Translations under genes and position numbers: made by a program
The notes under the pieces: generated by a model
What the model was told of the DNA's origin: nothing
The model's database searches: none
What the model saw: the letters and a program-made list of their open reading frames with translations, nothing else
Shown: positions 24,161 to 33,046 of the stretch, one piece after another
How the letters are laid out: the number at the start of each line of letters is the position of its first letter
How positions within the stretch are numbered: position 1 is the first letter of the stretch
NCBI GenBank assembly: GCA_964462985.1
Contig: CAYXAA010000037.1
Span: 1-42,483, forward strand
Length of the DNA: 42,483 nucleotides
Direction of reading: 5' to 3'
Origin: CAYXAA01 sp964462985
GTDB lineage: Bacteria; Pseudomonadota; Alphaproteobacteria; Rhizobiales; Stappiaceae

Positions 24161-24491
24161 GATGGTCCTCCTCGACGGGAATACGATGGCCGCGCCGCAG
24201 CGGCGGCCGCAGCCTGTTTGGAGAGCAGGTACGCGGCAACATAGGTAGAACCACCGTCGCGGGCAATGGCTGAGACGGGATCCGCGACGAGAAATCCCTG
24301 ACAGACGACGCTGCCGCATGAACGCCGCGCCGCCGCCCATCTGCTTGTTCGCATTTCGGTTTCCGTCGAGGGCCTGCGCACGGGCTCTCGATCGGTGATT
24401 CAACCAAGGCGCCGTGCCGGCCTCGGCCAAAAGACCAGCCTCCGGCAAAAGCCGTTGCCGCGGGCCGCGGCGCGCCTACTATCGTCGGCAC
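24161..24491. other. Intergenic region between sodB and MFS gene
   Basis: 331 nt between divergent genes. Should carry the sodB and MFS promoters. A GC-rich stretch (24190-24215) could fold, without pairing strong enough to call. No gene or repeat seen. Confidence 0.4.
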
Positions 24492-25664
24492 ATGCCTGAT
24501 CGCTCTCCCCCCGTCCTCGCCATTGCCTTCGGCGGTCTCCTGTCGCTGGCAGCGGCCATGGGCATCGGCCGGTTCGTCTACACCCCGATTCTTCCCTTCA
24601 TGCTCGCCGAAGCCGGGCTCACGCCGGCCGAAGGCGGCCTGATCGCCTCGGCCAACTTTCTTGCCTACATGATCGGCGCCCTGGCCGCAGCCTCGACCCG
24701 GCTGACGACAGCGCTGCCGATGAGCCGGCGCACCCTGTTTCTGCTGGCGCTCGCCCTGAGCGCGCTGACGACGGCGGCGATGGGCGCGGTCTCCTCGCTC
24801 TCCGCCTTCATCGTGCTGCGCTTCCTGAGCGGCATCGCCAGCGCCTTCACCCTGGTGTTCTCCTCCGCCCTGGTGCTCGACCGGCTCGCGGCGGCCGGCC
24901 GCACCGGCCTGTCGGCCGTGCATTTTGCCGGCGTCGGCGTCGGCATCGCCGGCTCGGCCGTGCTCGTCGCCGGCCTTGCGGCGGCCGGCGCCGACTGGCG
25001 CCAGCTCTGGTTTGCCAGCGGCGCGGTTGCCACGCTGGCCTTTGTTGCAACGGCACGCCTGATCGGCGACGATGCCGATCCCGGCGCAGCCGAGCCGCGG
25101 TCGGGGGCACCCGCCGGCCGGCGCCTCCTTGCGCTTTATCTCAGCTACGGCCTGTTCGGCTTCGGCTACGTCATCACCGCGACGTTCATCTCCACCGTCG
25201 CCCGGCTGTCAGAGGACCTCAAGGCCGTCGAATCGGCGATCTGGCTCGCGGTCGGCCTTGCCGTTATCCCGTCGGTCGCGCTGTGGGTGGCGCTCGGCCG
25301 GCGCATCGGCAACCACCGAGCCTATGCGCTCGCCTGCCTGGTCGAGGCGGTCGGCGTCACGCTCAGCGTAACGAGCAGCAACGGCGCGGTTGTGGTGCTG
25401 TCGGCGGCCCTGCTCGGCGGAACCTTCGTCGCAATTACCGCGCTCGGCATCGTCCACGCCCGCTCGCTGTCGCGCGGCGATCCGCGCACGTCGCTGGCGC
25501 TGATGACGGCGGCCTTCGGCCTCGGCCAGATGATCGGCCCGACGGTGGCCGGTCTCGGCTACGATGCGACCGGCAGCTTCCTGCTGCCCTCGCTCGGCGC
25601 TGCGGCCGCGCTCGTGGTCGCAGCGGCGCTCGCGCTGACGCCGGCCCGGCAGCCGACGGCATAA
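24492..25664 (+). CDS. YbfB/YjiJ family MFS transporter
   Basis: A 390-residue, 12-span MFS protein with the family opening AAAMGIGRFVYTPILPFM and a following ANFLAYMIGALAAA, typical of the YbfB/YjiJ group (efflux-like, substrate unknown). Later VFSSALVLDRLAAAGRTG and GLGQMIGPTVAGLGYDATGS are also characteristic. Start at ATG 24492, which leaves the first span intact; a longer frame from 24414 is Arg-rich. A clear ribosome site is lacking. It converges with the aminotransferase gene, stops 20 nt apart. Confidence 0.87.
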   Translation: MPDRSPPVLAIAFGGLLSLAAAMGIGRFVYTPILPFMLAEAGLTPAEGGLIASANFLAYMIGALAAASTRLTTALPMSRRTLFLLALALSALTTAAMGAVSSLSAFIVLRFLSGIASAFTLVFSSALVLDRLAAAGRTGLSAVHFAGVGVGIAGSAVLVAGLAAAGADWRQLWFASGAVATLAFVATARLIGDDADPGAAEPRSGAPAGRRLLALYLSYGLFGFGYVITATFISTVARLSEDLKAVESAIWLAVGLAVIPSVALWVALGRRIGNHRAYALACLVEAVGVTLSVTSSNGAVVVLSAALLGGTFVAITALGIVHARSLSRGDPRTSLALMTAAFGLGQMIGPTVAGLGYDATGSFLLPSLGAAAALVVAAALALTPARQPTA

Positions 25665-25683
25665 ATCACGGCTCGCGCGGGCG

Positions 25684-26541
25684 TCAGCCGTGGGCAAAAT
25701 CCCAGTAGAGCGCGCGGGCCTTGGCCGCGACCGGTCCGGGCTGGATATCGCGGGTGTCGATGCGCTTGACGGGTGTGACTTTGCTGTAGTTGCCGGTGGA
25801 GAAGATCTCGTCCGCATCGAGGAAGTCGGCATAGGTGAGCGTGCGCTCGAAGACCTCGTAGCCGGCGCCGCGCAGCAGCTTGATAATGCGCTGGCGGGTG
25901 ATGCCGTTGAGAAACGTGCCGTTCGGTGCCGGCGTATGCACCTTGCCGTCCTTGACCATGAAGACATTGGCCGTGGTCAGCTCGGCGACATTGCCGAGCA
26001 TGTCGAGGACGATCGCATTGTCGTAGCCGCGGGACTTGGCCTCGACGATGGCGCGGGCATTGTTGGGATAGAGGCAGCCGGCCTTGGCGTTGACCGGCAT
26101 GCATTCCATGGTCGGTCGGCGGAACGGTGACAGCGTGACCGAAACCGCCGCGTCGGCCGGCGCGAGAGCGGCTTCGAACAGGCAGAGGCAGAAGCGGGTC
26201 GATTCGGCGTCGCCGGCGATGACGCCAAGGCCGTCGCCCTCGGCCCAGTACATCGGCCGAATGTAGACCGGAGCGCCGGGTGCGAAGCGCTTCAGGCCCT
26301 CGGCTGTCAGCTCCATCATCGTGCCGACCGACACGGTCGGCTTCAGACCAAGCGCGATGGCCGAGTCGTTGACGCGCTTGCAGTGCAGGTCGAGATCGGG
26401 GGTCACGCCCTCGAACGCGCGGGCACCGTCGAACACGCTGGAGCCGAGCCAGGCGGCATGGGTGCGCGGCCCCATGATTGGCGGATTGCCCTCGTGCCAG
26501 GTGCCGTCAATCCAGGTCCATGTGGTCGACCAATCGGCCAT
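25684..26541 (-). CDS. Branched-chain aminotransferase-like class IV PLP enzyme
   Basis: A 285-residue fold-type IV aminotransferase. PLP lysine about residue 153 in MPVNAKAGCLYPNN, then GNVAELTTANVFMVKDG with Glu187, FLNGITRQRIIKLLRGAGY and DEIFSTGNYSKVTPVKRID. Most such proteins convert Leu/Ile/Val with 2-oxoglutarate (IlvE), and the order fits; but SSVFDGARAFEGVTPDLDLH is less standard, and D-amino-acid or amine transaminases share the fold, so no symbol is given. CGGAGG lies 6 nt before ATG 26541. A longer frame begins at 26580 but lacks a ribosome site. The gntR-type gene lies upstream on the same strand, 245 nt away. Confidence 0.85.
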   Translation of the reverse strand: MADWSTTWTWIDGTWHEGNPPIMGPRTHAAWLGSSVFDGARAFEGVTPDLDLHCKRVNDSAIALGLKPTVSVGTMMELTAEGLKRFAPGAPVYIRPMYWAEGDGLGVIAGDAESTRFCLCLFEAALAPADAAVSVTLSPFRRPTMECMPVNAKAGCLYPNNARAIVEAKSRGYDNAIVLDMLGNVAELTTANVFMVKDGKVHTPAPNGTFLNGITRQRIIKLLRGAGYEVFERTLTYADFLDADEIFSTGNYSKVTPVKRIDTRDIQPGPVAAKARALYWDFAHG

Positions 26542-26786
26542 TGCTGCCTCCGCGCGTCTTGTTGAGACCGGCCCGCCCATCGCGCACGGCGTTCTTGCGT
26601 GCCCTGCGGACCCGGTCCGGGGACGGGATCGAACGCCGTTCCGGCGCCGAGGTCAAGCCTTTGGCGCAGTTCAGCAATAATCCGGGACATCCATGCCGGT
26701 CCAAACCATTGTTCGACATCTGTTCCGTCGCCGCGCAGAGAACAGCGGAAAATTTTCCCTGAAAAACGTGTCGTTTCCCCGGGCTG

Positions 26787-27527
26787 TTACTCCGAAACCA
26801 GCGAAAGACCGGGCACCCGGGAGATCAGGTCCTTGTTGCGCATGACGAAGTCGAGGTTCTGGTGCGCCAGGCGGGCGTGTTCGCGGGCAACCGCCTCGGC
26901 ACGCAGCCCCTCCCGCAGTTCGATCGCCTCGGCGATGGCGCGGTGCTGCGCCTGGCCGATGACGAGCGAGGCCCGGAACTCGGGAATGTCGGCCTGCAGC
27001 TCGATGAAGGCGCTCGGCCCCGAGAACGGCAGCATGGTGACCTGCTCGACCTCGCGGCGGACGACCTCGCTGCCCGCAAGTCCCGCAAGCATGCCGTGAA
27101 AGGCGGCATTGCGTTCGATGTAGGCCTGAAAGTCCATCTCGGCCAGCGGTTTGGAGACGATGTCGTCGAGATCTGCGACGAGCGCCTTGAGCCCGGCCAT
27201 TCGTGCCGGGGCGACGCCGCGCTCGGCCGCGAGCCGCGCCGCCGTGCCCTCCAGCACGCCGCGCAGCTCGATCGCGTCGGCAACGTCGGCCGCACTGAAG
27301 GCGCGCACCGCATAGCCGCCGGAGCGGATCGGCGCCAGGATGCCCTCGCGCTCGAGCCTGGTAAACGCGCTGCGCACCGGCGTCCGCGACAGGCCCAGCC
27401 GCTCGGCGACGGCCACCTCCGACAGGCGCTCGCCGGGAGCGATCTCACCGGAGAACACCAGGTCGCGGATACCGAGCACCGCCTTGAGCGTCTGCGACGC
27501 CGTGCCGCCGTCCCTCCCCGTGCCCAT
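26787..27527 (-). CDS. GntR family transcriptional regulator, FCD type
   Basis: A 246-residue regulator. The N-terminal winged helix (about 12-75) reads SEVAVAERLGLSRTPVRSAF, then TRLEREGILAP; the C-terminal all-helical FCD domain (about 85-220) has ELRGVLEGTAARLAAERG and later AIAEAIELREGLRAEAVA then REHARLA. FCD regulators usually bind an organic acid and repress adjacent genes. GGAG sits 6 nt before ATG 27527. Palindrome ATGTATACAT lies 28 nt upstream and a second GTATAC core 75 nt further, so autoregulation and control of the divergent dehalogenase are plausible. Confidence 0.92.
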   Translation of the reverse strand: MGTGRDGGTASQTLKAVLGIRDLVFSGEIAPGERLSEVAVAERLGLSRTPVRSAFTRLEREGILAPIRSGGYAVRAFSAADVADAIELRGVLEGTAARLAAERGVAPARMAGLKALVADLDDIVSKPLAEMDFQAYIERNAAFHGMLAGLAGSEVVRREVEQVTMLPFSGPSAFIELQADIPEFRASLVIGQAQHRAIAEAIELREGLRAEAVAREHARLAHQNLDFVMRNKDLISRVPGLSLVSE

Positions 27528-27554
27528 AAGTCTCCGCCGCTGATCGATTGCAGA

Positions 27555-27564
27555 ATGTATACAT
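27555..27564. promoter_or_regulatory. Putative operator ATGTATACAT
   Basis: Perfect 10-base palindrome 28 nt upstream of the gntR start. A second GTATAC core sits at 27632-27637, exactly 75 nt away, about seven helical turns. FCD GntR regulators often bind sites centred on GTATAC. Binding is inferred. Confidence 0.5.
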
Positions 27565-27682
27565 AATGTACTCAGAAGCGGCCAAAGCAACCGAAAACCA
27601 GGCAGTTGATCACAGCCTCTGCCTCGTCACGTATACCAGCAAGATAAGATCATGCGATAAGCCGGTTCGGCAGCCATGATTA

Positions 27683-27697
27683 TTGTGCGACGCACAA
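27683..27697. promoter_or_regulatory. Putative operator TTGTGCG-A-CGCACAA
   Basis: Perfect 7-bp inverted repeat with one central base, 69 nt before the dehalogenase ATG. A possible -35 (TTGACG, 27703-27708) starts 6 nt after it, placing the palindrome where an activator or repressor would bind. The binding protein is unknown. Confidence 0.5.
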
Positions 27698-27766
27698 ACA
27701 TGTTGACGCGGCTCGGCGATCGCGGTTTGCTGCGTGCTACCTCCTCTCCTTGCGGGTGCCCGATCC

Positions 27767-28435
27767 ATGGCCAACCACTTCGCTGCCTATGTGTTCGATG
27801 CCTATGGCACGCTGTTTGACGTGCATGCAGCGGTGCGCGCGCACGCAGCAGCACTCGGTCCCGAGGCACAGCGGCTGTCGGCGATCTGGCGCGAGAAGCA
27901 GCTCGAATACTCCTGGACTCGCGCCCTGATGGGCCGCTACCTCGATTTCTGGACCCTGACGGAACAGGCGCTGGACACGGCCTATGCCCTCTCCGGCGTT
28001 TCTGACCGCTCGCTGCGAGACCGGCTGCTCCAGGCTTACTGGAAGCTCGATTGCTATCCGGAGGTGCCAATCGTGCTCAAGGCGCTCAAGGAGCGCGGGG
28101 CGCGGCTCGCCATCCTGTCCAATGGCTCGCCGGCGATGCTCGAGGCCGCCGTAACCGCCGCCGGACTGCAGGACGTGTTTGACGAGGTGTTCTCCGTCGA
28201 CGCCCTCAAGACCTACAAGACCAACCGGGACGTCTACGAGCTCGTCACCAACCGGTTCCGGATCTATCCGGAGGCCGTGTCGTTCCAGTCGTCGAACCGC
28301 TGGGACGTCGCCGGCGCCACCGCCTTCGGCTTCCGTACCGTCTGGATCAACCGGACCGGCAATCCTGATGAATATCTCGACTTGCCGCCGGCCGCGGTGC
28401 TGACCGACCTGAACGGGCTGCTGGGGCTGAGCTGA
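27767..28435 (+). CDS. (S)-2-haloacid dehalogenase type II (HAD superfamily)
   Basis: A 222-residue HAD hydrolase with the L-2-haloacid dehalogenase layout: FDAYGTLFD (nucleophile Asp11), REKQLEYSWTRALMGRY with the substrate Arg, ILSNGSPAM (Ser/Asn), LKTYKTNRDVYEL with the Lys, and SSNRWDVAGATAFG. It hydrolyses 2-haloalkanoic acids to 2-hydroxy acids, or a related natural substrate. In place of YKPxPxVY it has YKTNRDVY, a slight departure. Start at ATG 27767 by family; an upstream in-frame ATG at 27734 is not supported. No signal peptide. Divergent from gntR, with two palindromes between. Confidence 0.92.
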   Translation: MANHFAAYVFDAYGTLFDVHAAVRAHAAALGPEAQRLSAIWREKQLEYSWTRALMGRYLDFWTLTEQALDTAYALSGVSDRSLRDRLLQAYWKLDCYPEVPIVLKALKERGARLAILSNGSPAMLEAAVTAAGLQDVFDEVFSVDALKTYKTNRDVYELVTNRFRIYPEAVSFQSSNRWDVAGATAFGFRTVWINRTGNPDEYLDLPPAAVLTDLNGLLGLS

Positions 28436-28585
28436 TCGAACAGGGGAATGGCGCTTCGCGGATCAGATAGGATGGCGCTTCGCCGCCTGTCCGGGCCAAG
28501 ACGCCGTCTCCGTCGCCCTCAACGCCGCGGCAGGCGGTGCTCCCTGATTCTTGGGGTGAGGCCCCACCTTTGCCCCACCCTCGGC

Positions 28586-28615
28586 CGTCATCCTCGCGCG
28601 GAGGCGGGGATGACG
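28586..28615. repeat. Short palindromic intergenic element
   Basis: CGTCATCCTCGC (28586-28597) and GCGGGGATGACG (28604-28615) form an inverted repeat with one mismatch and a 6-nt loop. The CGTCATCC ends resemble a second intergenic stretch at 33617-33782, so this may be a dispersed repeat. No T-tract, so not a good terminator. Confidence 0.45.
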
Positions 28616-28720
28616 CTGAGTAAGGAAGCGGCCCGCGGTGCCGGCACCACAAGGATCACGGGTCGCTGCGGTCAACTGAGTTGATGACGGCGGAGCGGAC
28701 GGAAGCGGGGCCGGCTCGCG

Positions 28721-29302
28721 TCAGGTCTCCCCACGCGTGATCCACTTCGGCGTCGCGATCGGCTGAAACGCCGCCATGGCCTCGAGCATCCGCTCCGGCG
28801 TGTCCTCGACCAGCACCATGGCGCGCAGCTCCGGCTTGACGAATTCCTCGGTCACCATGGAATCGAGGAAGTCGAGCAGGCGGTCGTAGTAGCCGGCGAT
28901 GTTGAAGAAGCCGCAGGGCTTGCGGTGGTAGCCGAGCTGGCCCCAGGTCCAGACCTCGAAGATCTCCTCCAGCGTTCCCGCACCACCCGGCAGTGCGACG
29001 AAACCCTCGGAAAAGTCGGCCATCTTCGCCTTGCGTTCGTGCATCGAGCCGACAATGTGCAGCTCGGCAAGCCCCTCGTGCGCCAGTTCCTTGGACGCCA
29101 GCGCCTCCGGCAGCACGCCGATCACCCGGCCGCCTTCGCTGAGCGCGCCGTCGGCGACGACGCCCATCAGCCCGACTTTGGCACCACCGTAAACCAGCGT
29201 GCGGCCGGAGCGGGCGATGGCGCGGCCGATCGCCTCGGCTCCGGACCGGTACTCCGGCCGGCGTCCCATACTGGAGCCGCAGAACACGCAGACAGATTTC
29301 AT
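28721..29302 (-). CDS. LOG family protein (TIGR00730 Rossmann fold)
   Basis: A 193-residue protein with Rossmann start VCVFCGSSMG, LVYGGAKVGLMG, GSMHERKAKM and the LOG motif PGGAGTLEEIFEVWTW (105-120). Such enzymes remove ribose-5-phosphate from cytokinin or other nucleoside monophosphates; many bacterial members have other phosphoribohydrolase roles, so the nucleotide is not settled. ATG 29302 is chosen because the family starts at KSVCVFCGS; the upstream extension is basic and unrelated. It follows the dipeptidase gene by 28 nt on the same strand, so they may be co-transcribed. Confidence 0.9.
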   Translation of the reverse strand: MKSVCVFCGSSMGRRPEYRSGAEAIGRAIARSGRTLVYGGAKVGLMGVVADGALSEGGRVIGVLPEALASKELAHEGLAELHIVGSMHERKAKMADFSEGFVALPGGAGTLEEIFEVWTWGQLGYHRKPCGFFNIAGYYDRLLDFLDSMVTEEFVKPELRAMVLVEDTPERMLEAMAAFQPIATPKWITRGET

Positions 29303-29330
29303 CGCACCAGCCTTTCCGTCCGACCGGCCG

Positions 29331-30722
29331 TCATGTGCCCGAAAGTGCCTCGAGTACGCGCGCCCAGGAGCGGATGCCCTTGTGGAAGCTCGACAGCTCG
29401 TACTTCTCGTTGGGTGAGTGCACCTGGTCCTCGTCGAGGGCAAAGCCGATCAGAAGCGAATCCATGCCGAGCATCGACTTGAAGTCGCCGACGATCGGGA
29501 TCGAGCCGCCGCAGCCAATCAGCGCCGCCTCGCGGCCCCATTCGGCCGACAGCGCCGCCCGGCCCTTTTCCAGCGCCGGGTTGTCGAACGGCAAACGCAG
29601 CGCCGGGCTGCCACCGTGCTCGGCGAAGGACACCGAGCAGTCCTCCGGCAGCTTCGAGCGCACATAGGTCCGGAACGTCTCGCGCACGCGGGCGGGGTCC
29701 TGGTCGCCGACCAGGCGGAACGACACCTTCGCGTGCGCCTTGGACGGGATCACCGTCTTGAAGCCAGCCCCGGTATAGCCGCCCCAGATGCCGTTGATCT
29801 CGCAGGTCGGCCGGGTCCAGATCTGCTCCAGCGCCGAGCGGCCCGCCTCGCCCGCCGGGTGCTTCAGACCGACCTCGCCGAGGAATTTCTCGACGTCGAA
29901 GCCGAGCTTGTCCCACAGCGCCGTCACATCCTTCGGCATCTCGATGACGCCGTCGTAGAAGCCGGGAAGCGTCACCTTGCCGGTGTCGTCGTGCAGCCCG
30001 GCAAGGATGTCCGCGAGCACATGGATCGGGTTGCGCGCCGCCCCGCCATACATGCCCGAGTGGAGATCGCGGTCGGCCGCCGTGACGGTCAGTTCCTCGC
30101 CGACCAGGCCGCGCAGCATCGTGGTGATCGCCGGCGTGTCCCGGTCCCACATTCCCGTGTCGCAGACCAGCGCAAGGTCGCAGGACAGTTCGTCCTGGTT
30201 GGCCTGCAGGAACGGGTGCAGCGACGGCGAGCCGCTCTCCTCCTCGCCCTCGAGCAGGATCGAGACGGGCAGCGGCAGGCTGCCGGTCTCGGCGATCCAG
30301 GCCCGGGCCGCCTCGACGAAAGTCATGAGCTGGCCCTTGTCATCGGAGGCGCCGCGGGCGACGATCTTCTTCGTGCCGTCCGGCCGCGTGACAAGGCGCG
30401 GCGTGAACGGCTCCTCCTCCCACAGCTCGATCGGGTCGACCGGCTGCACGTCATAGTGGCCGTAGAACAGCACGTGCGGCGCCGAAGCCTCGGGCTCCTT
30501 GCGGTGGCCGACCACCATCGGATGCCCGGTGGTATCACGCACGCTCGCCGGGATGCCCAAGTCCGTCAACTCGCGCGCCAGCCATTCGGCGGCCTTGCGG
30601 CAGTCTTCCTTGTAAGCCGGGTCGGTCGAGATGCTGCGGATGCGCACCAGCTCGAACAGCCGGTCGAGGCTACGGTCGAGATCGGCGTCGATACGGGCCA
30701 GCACGCGGTCGAGGGCGGACAT
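29331..30722 (-). CDS. M20 family metallopeptidase (dipeptidase)
   Basis: A 463-residue zinc dipeptidase of the M20/M25/M40 family. Metal-site motifs: YGHYDVQP (His89, Asp91), GASDDKGQ (Asp127/128), EGEEESGSPSL (Glu pair about 160), LVCDTGM, and a late SSFHKGI. A lid/dimerisation domain lies about 190-385. CAGGAGCAAGTG precedes ATG 30722. Substrate unknown; the family includes carnosinase-like and Xaa-His dipeptidases. No signal peptide: cytoplasmic. The LOG gene follows 28 nt downstream. Confidence 0.92.
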   Translation of the reverse strand: MSALDRVLARIDADLDRSLDRLFELVRIRSISTDPAYKEDCRKAAEWLARELTDLGIPASVRDTTGHPMVVGHRKEPEASAPHVLFYGHYDVQPVDPIELWEEEPFTPRLVTRPDGTKKIVARGASDDKGQLMTFVEAARAWIAETGSLPLPVSILLEGEEESGSPSLHPFLQANQDELSCDLALVCDTGMWDRDTPAITTMLRGLVGEELTVTAADRDLHSGMYGGAARNPIHVLADILAGLHDDTGKVTLPGFYDGVIEMPKDVTALWDKLGFDVEKFLGEVGLKHPAGEAGRSALEQIWTRPTCEINGIWGGYTGAGFKTVIPSKAHAKVSFRLVGDQDPARVRETFRTYVRSKLPEDCSVSFAEHGGSPALRLPFDNPALEKGRAALSAEWGREAALIGCGGSIPIVGDFKSMLGMDSLLIGFALDEDQVHSPNEKYELSSFHKGIRSWARVLEALSGT

Positions 30723-30879
30723 CACTTGCTCCTGGGATTCGAATTCGAGAGCGTCGCACTTGGCCACAGTTCGGCCAGGCAGGCAACCGGGGTGGATGCA
30801 CCGCAGCCAGCGCACGAACTCTTCGGTTCGATCGCCTCGCCTTCGGTCGTCAAAGGCGGCGGCGACGCCCGACAGGCGT

Positions 30880-32436
30880 CTAAGACCCCCGCTTCATTGA
30901 GCCGAGGATACCGCGAACCAGCGCCCGGCCGAGCGAAGAGCCGACCGACCGCACCACCGACTTCAGCGCGGCGTCCATCACGCTGTCTCGGTTGGAGCGC
31001 CGGGTACTGCGCTGGCGACGGCTGTCCGGCAGCGGCCGGTCGTCGCGGCCAAAGTCGGGAAGCTGAAAGCCGGAGCGCGACCGCCGCGGCGCGCCGCGGC
31101 GGGCAAAGTCCTCGTCCTCGCGGGCGCGGCGTTCCTCCTCGAGGTCGAGTTGCTCGGCAGCGCGGCGCTTCAGGATCTCAAAGGCCGATTCCCGGTCCGT
31201 GGTGCGGTCGTAGATGCCGAACACGGCGCTCGACTGGATCAGGCTGCGGCGCTCGCTCTCGGTGATCGGGCCGAGCCGGGAGGACGGCGGGCGGATCATC
31301 GTGCGTTGGACGACCGAGGGCACGCCCTTGCCCTCCAGGGTTGAAACCAGTGCCTCGCCGACGCCGAGCTCGGTGATGACCCGCTCGGTGTCGAGTTCGG
31401 GGTTGGGGCGGAAGGTTTCGGCGGCGGCGCGCACCGCCTTCTGCTCGCGCGGCGTATAGGCTCTGAGCGCATGCTGGACCCGGTTGCCGAGCTGCGACAG
31501 CACGGTCTCGGGCACGTCGAGTGGGTTCTGCGTAACGAAATAGACGCCAACGCCCTTGGAGCGGATCAGCCGCACCACCTGCTCGACCTTCTCGACCAGC
31601 GCCTTTGGCGCCTCGTCGAACAGCAGATGCGCCTCGTCGAAGAAGAACACCAGCTTCGGCCTATCGGGGTCGCCGACCTCGGGCAGTTCCTCGAACAGCT
31701 CCGACAACAGCCACAGCAGGAAGGTGGCATAAAGCCTCGGCGAGGCCATCAGCTTGTCGGCGGCCAGCACGTTGATGATGCCGCGGCCATCGCGGGCGGT
31801 TCGCATCAGGTCGCGGATGTCCAGTGCCGGCTCGCCGAAGAAGACGTCGCCGCCCTGGCGCTCCAGCACCAGGAGCTGGCGCTGGATCGCGCCGACGGAA
31901 GCCTTCGAGACGTTGCCGTAGAGCTTCGACAGCTCGCTGGCGCGGTCGGCGGCATGCGCCAGAAGGGCCTGGAGGTCCTTCAGGTCGAGCAGCAGCAGCC
32001 CCTCGTCATCGGCCAGCTCGAACACGACGTTGAGCACGCCCTCCTGGATGTCGTTGAGGTTCATCAGCCGGGCCAGCAGCAGCGGGCCCATCTCCGAGAT
32101 GGTGGTGCGCACCGGGTGGCCCTGCCGGCCGAACAGATCCCAGAACACGGTCGGGAAGGCGTCGTAGCGATAGTCCTCGAAGCCGATGTCCGCGGCGCGC
32201 TTTTCCAGAAAGTCCTTGGACTCTCCCTTCATCGCGATGCCCGACAGGTCGCCTTTCACATCGGCGCAGAACACAGGGACGCCGGCGCTCGAAAACCCTT
32301 CCGCCAGGATCTGCAGGCTCACCGTCTTGCCGGTTCCGGTGGCGCCGGTGATGAGGCCGTGGCGGTTGGAGAGCTTGAGCGAAAGGTATTCCGGCCTGAC
32401 TGACGTTCCGAGATAGACCTTGTCATCCACCAGCAC
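30880..32436 (-). CDS. HerA/YjgR-like ATPase (DUF853)
   Basis: A 518-residue P-loop ATPase of the DUF853 family (E. coli YjgR), related to HerA. Walker A GATGTGKT (31-38), Walker B LVFFFDEAH (262-270), then SKGVGVYFVTQNPLDVPETV and RVQHALRAYTPREQ. HerA proteins are hexameric DNA translocases; for YjgR-type members the role is not established. The C-terminal 70 residues are Arg-rich, with a hydrophobic end. Start at GTG 32436 with GGAGG 7 nt upstream; an ATG at 32529 would add 31 residues not seen in the family. Divergent from the DUF2267-like gene by 146 nt. A nurA partner is not nearby. Confidence 0.9.
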   Translation of the reverse strand: MLVDDKVYLGTSVRPEYLSLKLSNRHGLITGATGTGKTVSLQILAEGFSSAGVPVFCADVKGDLSGIAMKGESKDFLEKRAADIGFEDYRYDAFPTVFWDLFGRQGHPVRTTISEMGPLLLARLMNLNDIQEGVLNVVFELADDEGLLLLDLKDLQALLAHAADRASELSKLYGNVSKASVGAIQRQLLVLERQGGDVFFGEPALDIRDLMRTARDGRGIINVLAADKLMASPRLYATFLLWLLSELFEELPEVGDPDRPKLVFFFDEAHLLFDEAPKALVEKVEQVVRLIRSKGVGVYFVTQNPLDVPETVLSQLGNRVQHALRAYTPREQKAVRAAAETFRPNPELDTERVITELGVGEALVSTLEGKGVPSVVQRTMIRPPSSRLGPITESERRSLIQSSAVFGIYDRTTDRESAFEILKRRAAEQLDLEEERRAREDEDFARRGAPRRSRSGFQLPDFGRDDRPLPDSRRQRSTRRSNRDSVMDAALKSVVRSVGSSLGRALVRGILGSMKRGS

Positions 32437-32582
32437 GTTTCGTCCTCCGTCTGTCGGAACCGCAGCGGCCGCCAGCTTGCGCCGATGCACCGCGTCCACG
32501 ATTCGCAGTCTATAGCAGTTGTTATCCAATCTGGACTTGTGTCAGATACCTTGTGCCTGTTCGGCGGAATCGGGAGGCAGCC

Positions 32583-32972
32583 ATGGACGAACTCATCGCC
32601 CGCATCGCAACCGCGGCCGGCATCAGCGAGGAGCTGGCGCGCAAGGCGATTGCGATCGTGCTGAATTTCCTCAACCGCGACGGGCCAAAGGACGCCATGC
32701 AGCAGCTGTTCGAAGCCCTGCCCGGCGCCGAGGCCCTGCTTGCCGAATATGGCGAGGGCCGCAAGAGCGGCCTGCTCGGCGGCCTCGCCGACGTGATGGG
32801 CGGCGGCATGGGCGCGATGGCCGCCCTCAACGAGATGACCAACGCCGGGCTCGACATGGGCCAGGTCCAGATCGTCACCAGGGAACTGGTGGCCTTCGCC
32901 AAGGAAAAGGCGGGCGAGGACACCGTCAACGAGGTCGTCGCCTCGATCCCCGGACTCAGCCAGTTCGTCTGA
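32583..32972 (+). CDS. DUF2267/DUF2780-like small helical protein
   Basis: A 129-residue soluble protein: an N-terminal helical part (MDELIARIATAAGISEELAR, then AIAIVLNFL), a Gly/Met-rich loop LADVMGGGMGAMAALNEM and a helical end. This build occurs in small alphaproteobacterial proteins annotated DUF2267 or DUF2780; which label is correct I cannot decide. GGAGG sits 5 nt before ATG 32583. It ends 74 nt before the DUF4332 gene, and both are divergent from the DUF853 ATPase; the pair may be co-transcribed. Confidence 0.7.
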   Translation: MDELIARIATAAGISEELARKAIAIVLNFLNRDGPKDAMQQLFEALPGAEALLAEYGEGRKSGLLGGLADVMGGGMGAMAALNEMTNAGLDMGQVQIVTRELVAFAKEKAGEDTVNEVVASIPGLSQFV

Positions 32973-33046
32973 CCTGTTTCGACGCCGCCGCAGCGGCAAC
33001 TCGCCGGTGGCTGGAGGGGTCGCCGGCCCAAGCGAGGAGGAAAGCC

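Noticed and set aside
29418..31265. A 615-codon plus-strand frame over the M20 dipeptidase and HerA-like genes.
   Set aside because: Spans two real minus-strand genes; low-complexity peptide, no ribosome site.
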